This document shows positions 30,887 to 37,022 of a DNA stretch of 37,022 bases, piece after piece; within the stretch, counting starts at the first letter, position 1; every line of letters begins with the position of its first letter. Source of the DNA: Limiplasma sp964504385 (GTDB taxonomy: Bacteria; Bacillota; Clostridia; Christensenellales; Aristaeellaceae); the NCBI GenBank assembly GCA_964504385.1, contig CAZDEF010000019.1, forward strand, positions 1 to 37,022, in the 5' to 3' direction. The notes below the pieces were generated by a model. It saw only the letters and a program-made list of their open reading frames with translations, was not told the origin of the DNA and did no database searches. Both the position numbers and the translations under genes were made by a program.

Positions 30887-32668
30887 TCAGTTCTTGCGCG
30901 AGATCACGATCTCCGCGCTTTCCTCCGGCAGTGGATCGCCAAACACGTCCCTGCCGTTCTGGGCATAGCGCTTCACGCGCAGCGTATCGCCATCCGGCGC
31001 TTCCACGGTCAGGTAGCCGGTCTGCAGCACGGGGCTGCTGCGGCGCTGGTTCAGCAGCGCTGCGATCTGGCTGCGCAGGGCTTCATCCGCATCGTCCCAC
31101 GCCATGGGCGCACGGTTCCACGGATCGGCCATGCCGGTCATGCCGATCTCGTCGCCGTAGTAAAGGGTGGGCGCGCCGGGCAGGGCGCACAGCAGCTTCA
31201 CCGCCTGCACGAAGCGGCGCTTGGCCACCTGCACTTCGTGCGTGCCCAGCTGCACGCAGCCAGCCTCGCTGCGCTCCATCTGCACTGCGCCGGGGCGGTC
31301 GTAGCCGCACAGCGCGTTCAGGATGCGCACGCGGTCGTGGCTGCCCAGCAGGTTCATCAGCGCATAATAGAACGGCGCGGGGTACACCTCCTGCTGGTGC
31401 AGGATAACGCGGCGCAAACGGTGCGCGTCGATATCGCCATTGAAAAAGTCGATCACTGCGCGGCGCAGGGGGTAGTTCATCACGCTGTCCAGCGTATCGC
31501 CCAGGCAGTAGCAGCGCGGCATGCCATAGGCCACCTTGTTGCTGGCGTCCTCCCACACCTCGCCCAGCAGCACGCCATCCGGTCGCACGGCCTTCACCGC
31601 AGCGCGCATCTGGCGCAGCAGATCCATGGGCAGTTCATCGGCCACATCCAGCCGCCAGCCGCACGCGCCTTTTTTCACCCAGCGGGGCAGCACGCCGTTC
31701 TCGCCATCCAGCAGATAGCGCCGGTACTCCGCGTTTTCTTTATTCAGGGCGGGCAGGGTGTAAAAGCCCCACCAGCTGTTGTAGTGATCGGGAAAATCGT
31801 AAAAGGTATACCAGTCGGCATAGGGGCTGGCCTTGCTCTGGTATGCGCCCAGCGTTGGGTAGCGGCCAAAGCGGTTGAAATACTGGCTGTCCGCGCCGGT
31901 ATGGCTGAATACGCCGTCCAGCATCACATGCATGCCGCGCTTCTCAGCGGCGGCTGTCAGCCGTTCAAAGCTGTGCTCATCGCCCAGAATGGGGTCGATC
32001 TCCTCATAGGTGCCGGTGTCATAGCGGTGATTGGTGCGGGCGCGGAAAATGGGGTTGAGGTAGAGTACATTCACGCCCAGCTGCTGCAGTTCGTCCAGCT
32101 TCCGCTCGATGCCCTCCAGCGTGCCGCCGAAGAAATCCAGCGCCATGTTGTCGCCATTGGAGGTATCCATGTTGAGCTGCGGCCGCTCATGCCAGTCCTT
32201 GTGAAAAACCGCTTCCGGGTGCGCAGCGGCGATCTTGCGCCCGTCCGTCTTTCCCGCCCGGCAGAAGCGGTCCGGAAAGATCTGATACACCACGCCCCTG
32301 CGCAGATATTCCGGGGTGGTATAGTGCAGGTCGTACACCGTCACCTGATAGCTGGCGGGCTGATGCGGGCAGTACGCGCCCACGCCGCCCATCTCCTCCG
32401 GCCCCACGCCGTAGTAGGCCACATCGTCTCTGCGGGGGATGATGAAGCTGTACCAAAACAGCATGGGCGTATCGGGCACGGTGATGGCCGCCTCAAAGCG
32501 GTCATCGCCCACCGGCTGCATGGGGATGCGCTGTTCGCTCCCGTCCCATGTGCGCAGGATGACCGTATCGCTCTCGTCACACCAGAAACGCAGGGTGAGC
32601 CGTTCCCCTGCGGGAATGGCGCCCAGCGGCTGGCGGTACTTCGCATCGTGCGAATCGTGATATAGCAT
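30887..32668 (-). CDS. GH13 alpha-amylase family enzyme, neopullulanase/cyclomaltodextrinase type
   Basis: This is a 593-residue cytosolic GH13 hydrolase. An N-terminal beta-sandwich (about 1-115; CBM34-like) precedes the barrel, which begins RRGVVYQIFPDRF. Conserved regions are LDGVFSHTG, GWRLDVADE with nucleophile Asp341, GVLLGEVWED with acid Glu370, and LLGSHDRVR with Asp445. The order and the N-terminal domain suit maltogenic amylase, neopullulanase or cyclomaltodextrinase, cutting maltodextrins inside the cell. No signal peptide is present from the ATG at 32668, which has GGAGG about 11 nt upstream. A longer open frame upstream crosses the promoter and is rejected. Confidence 0.92.
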   Translation of the reverse strand: MLYHDSHDAKYRQPLGAIPAGERLTLRFWCDESDTVILRTWDGSEQRIPMQPVGDDRFEAAITVPDTPMLFWYSFIIPRRDDVAYYGVGPEEMGGVGAYCPHQPASYQVTVYDLHYTTPEYLRRGVVYQIFPDRFCRAGKTDGRKIAAAHPEAVFHKDWHERPQLNMDTSNGDNMALDFFGGTLEGIERKLDELQQLGVNVLYLNPIFRARTNHRYDTGTYEEIDPILGDEHSFERLTAAAEKRGMHVMLDGVFSHTGADSQYFNRFGRYPTLGAYQSKASPYADWYTFYDFPDHYNSWWGFYTLPALNKENAEYRRYLLDGENGVLPRWVKKGACGWRLDVADELPMDLLRQMRAAVKAVRPDGVLLGEVWEDASNKVAYGMPRCYCLGDTLDSVMNYPLRRAVIDFFNGDIDAHRLRRVILHQQEVYPAPFYYALMNLLGSHDRVRILNALCGYDRPGAVQMERSEAGCVQLGTHEVQVAKRRFVQAVKLLCALPGAPTLYYGDEIGMTGMADPWNRAPMAWDDADEALRSQIAALLNQRRSSPVLQTGYLTVEAPDGDTLRVKRYAQNGRDVFGDPLPEESAEIVISRKN

Positions 32669-32728
32669 AGGGGGATGTTCCTCCGTTCCTGTGTTCGCAT
32701 CTGCGCCCTTCCGGCGCGGCAATGCGTA

Positions 32729-32757
32729 TTGTAACACACCCGCGCGGGAATGACAAA
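32729..32757 (-). promoter_or_regulatory. promoter of the GH13 gene
   Basis: Minus strand: TTGTCA (32752-32757), a 17-nt spacer and TACAAT (32729-32734). The rest of 32758-32927 holds the 22-bp motif at 32823 and a TATACT (32884-32889) for the next gene. Confidence 0.65.
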
Positions 32758-32822
32758 TCCCCCTGCGAAACGCTCGAAGCAAATGCAAAACTGCGAATAG
32801 AGTATTTGCCAAGCCTTCAAAC

Positions 32823-32844
32823 GTTTTCATAGCCAGATTGTGAA
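32823..32844. promoter_or_regulatory. 22-bp operator-like motif, copy 2
   Basis: This is the inverted copy of 27961-27982 with 21 of 22 positions identical. It lies 40 nt upstream of a TATACT -10 box for the 235-residue gene. Confidence 0.4.
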
Positions 32845-32927
32845 CAATGGGTGAAAGACTTCCGCTGGAAGGGGAAAGTGTGTTATACTGATCATTACCA
32901 CCATAAACAACAGAGGAGAATGAAACC

Positions 32928-33635
32928 ATGGCCAAGAAAAAGCATGTCTACCGCGTATCTGCCAGCAAACGCCGCGAGGCCAAGCGCCGCGCGTTCTACG
33001 AGGCGCACCGCAAGGGCGTTATGATCGGCTGCATCGCCGCCGCCGTTGCGGTGGTGATCGGCATTCTGGCGTTCGATTACTTCTATACTCCCGGCGGCTC
33101 CATGCGCCTGTTCCTGGGCAACCTGCTGGGCGCGGAGGAAAACGCCATCATCCGCGAAGTGAAGGATGGCCGCTACTATACGCTGGGGTATATGGACGTG
33201 CCGGATGGCTATGCCGTGGAGGAATACGAGAGCATCGCCGATGAGGCGCATGCCCAGTACCGCTATCTGGTGGAGCAGACCGGCGAGAAGGCCATCCACA
33301 GCGTGTACGTGTCCGGCGTGAAGAACAATACCGGCGAAAAGATGGTGTCCACGCTGGCCGCGGCCGGCTACTATACCGTGACCGGCGAACCCGGCAAGGC
33401 CACCATCGGCGGGCATGAGGTGAACTATCTCTACACCCAGAACGCCGAAACGCAGGAGGAGGATTCCACCTACTTTGCCTCGCTGATCGCCTATGTGGAC
33501 ACCGTTCAGGGCTGCACCGTGCTGCTGAGCTGCAACACGCCGGAAGGCATGGCGCAGGAAGACCTGCCCGATGAGGCGGCTATGCTGGCCGGTCTGGAGG
33601 ACGTGCTGCCCTGCCTGACCATTCCCGAAAAGTAA
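32928..33635 (+). CDS. unknown membrane-anchored protein, 235 residues
   Basis: The N terminus is strongly basic (MAKKKHVYRVSASKRREAKRRAF), followed by one membrane helix (GVMIGCIAAAVAVVIGILAF, about 30-49). Residues 50-235 would be outside the cell and contain mixed alpha/beta sequence (DGRYYTLGYMDVPDGYAVEEYESI; KMVSTLAAAGYYTVTGEPGKATIGGHEVNYLY; GCTVLLSCNTPEGM). I do not recognise a family. AGAGGAGA precedes the ATG. Its last codons (LTIPEK, stop) and terminator are copied perfectly 3,180 bp downstream, on the far side of the kinase gene. Confidence 0.8.
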   Translation: MAKKKHVYRVSASKRREAKRRAFYEAHRKGVMIGCIAAAVAVVIGILAFDYFYTPGGSMRLFLGNLLGAEENAIIREVKDGRYYTLGYMDVPDGYAVEEYESIADEAHAQYRYLVEQTGEKAIHSVYVSGVKNNTGEKMVSTLAAAGYYTVTGEPGKATIGGHEVNYLYTQNAETQEEDSTYFASLIAYVDTVQGCTVLLSCNTPEGMAQEDLPDEAAMLAGLEDVLPCLTIPEK

Positions 33636-33687
33636 CCCTTGCCCATAGCGGTTCCGTGATGTGTATGCGGAACCGTTTTTTGTATGC
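33615..33687 (+). repeat. 73-bp direct repeat, copy 1
   Basis: It covers the last seven codons of the 235-residue gene, its stop and its terminator. The same 73 bp recur without mismatch at 36795-36867, bracketing the kinase gene. Confidence 0.95.
33649..33681 (+). terminator. terminator of the 235-residue gene
   Basis: CGGTTCCG (33649-33656) pairs with CGGAACCG (33668-33675), followed by six T residues. Confidence 0.88.
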
Positions 33688-33799
33688 AGTATAGGGTTGG
33701 CGATCATACGAAAAGTACTACAAGTCTGAAAGAACACCGCAAAAGAATGGCTGCGTCAGTCGCAGAACGCCAAAATGCGGCGTAGGAGAGGTAAACGAA

Positions 33800-36742
33800 A
33801 TGACAGAAAAAACTTCCAATTCTGCATCCAAGAGGAAACGAGGACTGGAAGAACTGAATAGATTCGCTGCGCAAAGCTGCATACTCAAAGAATGGGACCC
33901 CGTAGCCTTGGTGGAAGAGGGCACCTTTTCGCGCATCTTCAAGGTGGTCAACCGCCAGACCGGGCAGGAGGCAGTGCTGAAGTTCGTGCCCAATCCCATC
34001 GAGGAGGACGACTGCGGCCAGCCGGGCAGCCCGGAGGACGCATTCTACCGCAGCCGTTTTGAGGCCAGCAAGCGCGAGGCGGAAATCATGAACCGCTTCC
34101 GGGGCGAAGACAATATTGTGCAGTATCTGGCGGAGCCGGAATACCTGCGGCGCACATTCGAGGGCGCACATGGGGAAAAGCTGATGCAGTACGCCGTGAT
34201 GATCTGCATGCCCATGTACATCAACCACAAGGAGTGGATGCCCGCCATTGCGCAGGATCGCAGGCGGCGCATCCAGATGGGCATTGATATTGCCCATGCG
34301 CTGATGGTGTTTGAGAAGAAGGGCGTGTACCACCGCGACATCAAGCCCGGCAATATCATGATGGACGGCAATGGCACGTTCTATCTGGCGGACGTGGGCG
34401 AGGCGAAGCTGGAGAGCGAGTTCACCACCCTCGGCTTCCACGGCACGCGCCCCTACATGGCGCCGGAGGTCTACCGACAGGAGAACGAACGCAGGAAGAT
34501 GCGATCCGACCACCGCTCGGATATCTATTCGCTGGGCATCGTGCTGTACCGGCTGTTCAACCACCAGCAGTTCCCGTTCCTCACCGACGAGGGCAGCCTT
34601 ACCGTGGACGCCAGCCGCAGCTACAGCCAGTATGAAAAGAAAAACGGCATGGAAGGCTCCCTGTTGCCGGACGGCGAGCGTGCGCGCCTGCTGCGCTATG
34701 ACGGGCAAAAGCTGCCCCGTCCCGCCGAGGCCGACGACCGGCTGGCTGAAGTAATCCTGCGCGCCTGTGCCTACAAACAGGACGACCGCTACCAAACGGC
34801 GGAGGAACTGTACCATGCCCTGCGTGCCTGCCTTGAACAGGGGAATTCATCCCTGCGCAAACAGCGCCGCACCGACTCCAAGACCCGCGGCTGCATGAAA
34901 CAACTGCTCTGGCTGTCAGTGGCGCTTCTGGCGCTGCTGGTGGGCGTGATATTCTTTGCCGTGCGTGCTCCCCAGCCGACGCCCGCAGCCCCCACCACCC
35001 AGCCCCCGCTGACCGCAACGGCTGCACCGACGGCAACGGCCGTGCCGACTGCAACAGCTACGGCTGCGCCGATGGATGCACCGACTGCTGCGCCAGTGGT
35101 GACGGCTACAGCCACGCCGACCGCTGTACCGACCGCCACGCCTACGCCCACGCCAGTGCCGACTGCCACCCCCATCCCCATTCCCGCAGGCTTGGAATAT
35201 ACAATCGAGTCAAACAGCAGCTGTACCATTACAAATTACACCGGAGATGCTGCTGAACTGGTCATTCCCGAAATGATCGAGGGGAAAACAGTCACCAATA
35301 TTGCGTATGATGCCTTTGGAGGATGTACTTCCCTACGCTCAATTGTGCTGCCGGATACCATAACCGGCATTGGCGACACTGCCTTTAGCGGCTGCGCATC
35401 GCTGAAAACGATCGAATTGTCAGATGCGCTAGAGTACATTGGCGATGGCGCTTTCAGCGGCTGCACATCCCTGCAGGCGGTCAAAGTGCCGGATAAGATA
35501 GAGTACATTGGCGATCGCGCTTTCAGTGACTGCACATCCCTGCAGTCACTCGAATTGCCAAACAGCCTGACCAGAATCGAGTGGGCAGCCTTCAGCAGCT
35601 GCGCATCCCTGCAATCGATCGAATTGCCGGATAGTATAATCAGCATTGGCGGAGAGGCTTTCTGCTGCTGCAGTGCCTTGCAGTCGATCAAATTGCCAGA
35701 TAAGATAGAGCACATTGGCGATGGTGCTTTCAGTGAGTGCACATCCCTGCAGTCACTCGAATTGCCAAACAGCCTGACCAGAATTGAGTGGGAAGCCTTC
35801 AGCAGCTGCACCTCTTTGCAGACGATCAAATTCCCAAACAGCCTGACCACCATCGAATATGGCGTCTTCAGTAACTGCACATCCCTGCAGTCCATCGAAT
35901 TACCGGATAGCTTAGCCATAATTGGCCAATACGCTTTCAGCGACTGTACCTCTTTGCAGTCGATCGAATTGCCGGATGGCGTAACCAAGATTGATGACTG
36001 GGCCTTTGCTTACAACTATAGTCTTGAAAGCATCACGATCCCTGAAAGTGTAATCGATATTGGCGATTACGCTTTCGAGCAGTGTAGCGACAACCTCACC
36101 TTTACCGTTCCAAAAAACTCTTATGCTGAAACCTATATTGAGCAAAAAGGCTTATACCATCTGCTGATTTCTGCTACGACTGCTTCAGATCCGTCCGTTC
36201 CGGCGGGGCTGAAGTATAAGCCGTATGGAGCTACCGGCTGCATGATCACGGATTACACCGGCAGTGCTAACGAATTAGTGGTTCCTGAAAGGATTGATGG
36301 GAGGACTGTGACCCACATTGGCAGCTTCGCTTTCATTGGCTGCGATTCTCTGCAATTTGTCGAATTCCCGGACAGCGTAACCAGCATCGGTGACTCTGCC
36401 TTCGAGGACTGCAACATTTTGCAAACGATCGACTTGCCTAATGGCATAACCAGCATCGGTAAAGATACCTTCGCCGGCTGTAACTCTTTGCAGGCAATCA
36501 ACTTGCCGGATAGTGTAACCGGTATTGGTGGTTTTGCCTTCTATGGATGCAGCTCCTTGCAAACCATCGAGTTGCCAGCCAGCATGACCAGCATTGGTCC
36601 ATATGTCTTTGAAGATTGCAGCGATGACCTCACTCTCATCGTGCCGGCGAACTCCTATGCAGAAGAATATGCCAAGCAAAGCGGTCTGAAGTATCAGGTC
36701 GTTCCCTCAGGCATAAGCCTTCCGAATCCAGATGAACTGTAG
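33800..36742 (+). CDS. receptor-like Ser/Thr protein kinase with extracellular BspA-type leucine-rich repeats
   Basis: This is a 980-residue membrane protein. The kinase domain (about 30-345) has VEEGTFSRIFKV as a reduced Gly loop, Lys61 in AVLKFV, and a Glu in KREAEIM. It has YHRDIKPGNIMM (catalytic Asp180, Asn185), LADVGEAK with DVG for DFG (Asp198) and YMAPE (220-223). One membrane helix spans about 369-388. A Thr/Pro/Ala stalk runs to about 463. Two blocks of 23-residue LRR_5/BspA repeats follow (about 12 units, then a spacer with PAGLKYKPYG and about 5 more). The topology puts the kinase inside and the repeats outside. The ligand and substrates are unknown. GGAGAGG precedes the ATG. No good promoter is visible, and the gene lies between 73-bp direct repeats. 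Confidence 0.93.
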   Translation: MTEKTSNSASKRKRGLEELNRFAAQSCILKEWDPVALVEEGTFSRIFKVVNRQTGQEAVLKFVPNPIEEDDCGQPGSPEDAFYRSRFEASKREAEIMNRFRGEDNIVQYLAEPEYLRRTFEGAHGEKLMQYAVMICMPMYINHKEWMPAIAQDRRRRIQMGIDIAHALMVFEKKGVYHRDIKPGNIMMDGNGTFYLADVGEAKLESEFTTLGFHGTRPYMAPEVYRQENERRKMRSDHRSDIYSLGIVLYRLFNHQQFPFLTDEGSLTVDASRSYSQYEKKNGMEGSLLPDGERARLLRYDGQKLPRPAEADDRLAEVILRACAYKQDDRYQTAEELYHALRACLEQGNSSLRKQRRTDSKTRGCMKQLLWLSVALLALLVGVIFFAVRAPQPTPAAPTTQPPLTATAAPTATAVPTATATAAPMDAPTAAPVVTATATPTAVPTATPTPTPVPTATPIPIPAGLEYTIESNSSCTITNYTGDAAELVIPEMIEGKTVTNIAYDAFGGCTSLRSIVLPDTITGIGDTAFSGCASLKTIELSDALEYIGDGAFSGCTSLQAVKVPDKIEYIGDRAFSDCTSLQSLELPNSLTRIEWAAFSSCASLQSIELPDSIISIGGEAFCCCSALQSIKLPDKIEHIGDGAFSECTSLQSLELPNSLTRIEWEAFSSCTSLQTIKFPNSLTTIEYGVFSNCTSLQSIELPDSLAIIGQYAFSDCTSLQSIELPDGVTKIDDWAFAYNYSLESITIPESVIDIGDYAFEQCSDNLTFTVPKNSYAETYIEQKGLYHLLISATTASDPSVPAGLKYKPYGATGCMITDYTGSANELVVPERIDGRTVTHIGSFAFIGCDSLQFVEFPDSVTSIGDSAFEDCNILQTIDLPNGITSIGKDTFAGCNSLQAINLPDSVTGIGGFAFYGCSSLQTIELPASMTSIGPYVFEDCSDDLTLIVPANSYAEEYAKQSGLKYQVVPSGISLPNPDEL
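35300..36640 (+). repeat. tandem 69-nt coding repeats (leucine-rich repeats)
   Basis: Unit of 23 codons with the pattern AF-x2-C-(T/A)-SLQ-x-I-x-LP-(D/N)-S-(L/I)-x-x-I-(G/E). Most units carry the FxxC start. The sequence is visibly more AT-rich than the flanking genes. Segments 35492-35602 and 35699-35809 (offset 207 nt, three units) agree at 105 of 111 positions, showing a recent internal duplication or conversion. Confidence 0.85.
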
Positions 36743-36794
36743 TATGCAGTGGACGAGCATTGTTGAAAGCGCCTTTCAGCCCTGCAGTAACATG

Positions 36795-36867
36795 CTGACC
36801 ATTCCCGAAAAGTAACCCTTGCCCATAGCGGTTCCGTGATGTGTATGCGGAACCGTTTTTTGTATGC
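36795..36867 (+). repeat. 73-bp direct repeat, copy 2, with terminator
   Basis: This is a perfect copy of 33615-33687, including the codon tail and the hairpin terminator (36829-36861), so it ends the kinase transcript. The bases before and after it differ from those at copy 1. Confidence 0.95.
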
Positions 36868-37022
36868 GGAATGCAGGTTTGTCAAACATCTTGTACAGTG
36901 AAGTTCGAGAGCCGCTCCTTCGGAGATAGCCAGTGCAGCGGGTGTAGGGGGCGGGCGTTGCTGCGACTTTGGTCTTCGCGGTGGCTACGCTCGACCTTAC
37001 CGTTATGCCTGGGAGTGTACGG
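36868..37022. other. non-coding end of window, nothing recognised
   Basis: There is no supported gene, RNA or promoter in this last stretch. The sequence is GC-rich again, and short frames here have no ribosome binding site. Confidence 0.6.

Noticed and set aside
30446..32665. 739-codon plus-strand open frame opposite the GH13 gene
   Set aside because: It runs from inside rarA across the terminator and the whole GH13 gene on the other strand. The GH13 motifs are decisive for the minus strand.
35300..36640. Regular 69-nt repeats that could be taken for a CRISPR or satellite array
   Set aside because: The units stay in the reading frame, encode a 23-residue LRR pattern and vary at synonymous and surface positions. 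There are no constant repeats with unique spacers.
36694..36885. 63-codon minus-strand frame at the right end
   Set aside because: It overlaps the 3' end of the kinase gene and the terminator repeat, and has no ribosome binding site or promoter.

Overview
The window looks like a chromosomal segment of a fairly GC-rich member of the Clostridia (Firmicutes), probably an uncultured gut or rumen lineage. The evidence is the alpha-operon order rpsM-rpsK-rpsD-rpoA-rplQ, strong AGGAGG-type ribosome binding sites, sigma-A-like promoters (TTGACA / TATAAT, 16-18 nt spacing), many AT-poor reading frames, and Firmicutes-type families (MgtE, ABC-F, M29 peptidase, patatin, YkuD transpeptidases). Genus-level assignment is not possible from sequence reading alone.

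Layout: 1-2866 is the end of the ribosomal alpha operon, closed by a hairpin terminator. 2952-5631 holds two tandem secreted L,D-transpeptidases (minus strand) with C-terminal Cys/His modules. 5781-7181 is an MgtE magnesium transporter with a ~295-nt structured leader (possible Mg2+ riboswitch). 7602-8837 is a tatB-tatA-tatC operon that includes a 53-residue TatA. An IS (about 8873-10032) with a frameshifted transposase and 29-bp flanking direct repeats separates tatC from secG. 10430-13927 is a pectin/rhamnogalacturonan operon (GH105, GH28, TIM-barrel isomerase) with a LacI/CcpA-like operator. 14071-16936 is an Lrp-aminotransferase-CapA operon. 17168-20394 is murC, an ABC-F ATPase and a DUF1653 gene. 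Then come guaB, an M29 aminopeptidase and a cytidylate-kinase-like gene.

24045-28540 is the most accessory-looking part. It has two copies of a multi-hairpin dispersed repeat. Between them is an operon of three unfamiliar proteins plus deoC. One of the three carries what looks like a decayed HNH nuclease-type core, and one resembles the Syd/SUKH immunity fold. Downstream are a patatin, rarA (divergent, overlapping promoters) and a GH13 neopullulanase-type enzyme.

The right end (33615-36867) is a receptor-like module: a single 980-residue protein with a Ser/Thr kinase domain, one membrane helix, a Thr/Pro/Ala-rich stalk and BspA-type leucine-rich repeats. It is bracketed by a perfect 73-bp direct repeat made of the last codons and terminator of the gene in front of it. 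This is the best candidate for a recently acquired or rearranged system in the window. The other is the toxin/immunity-like operon at 25144-27837.
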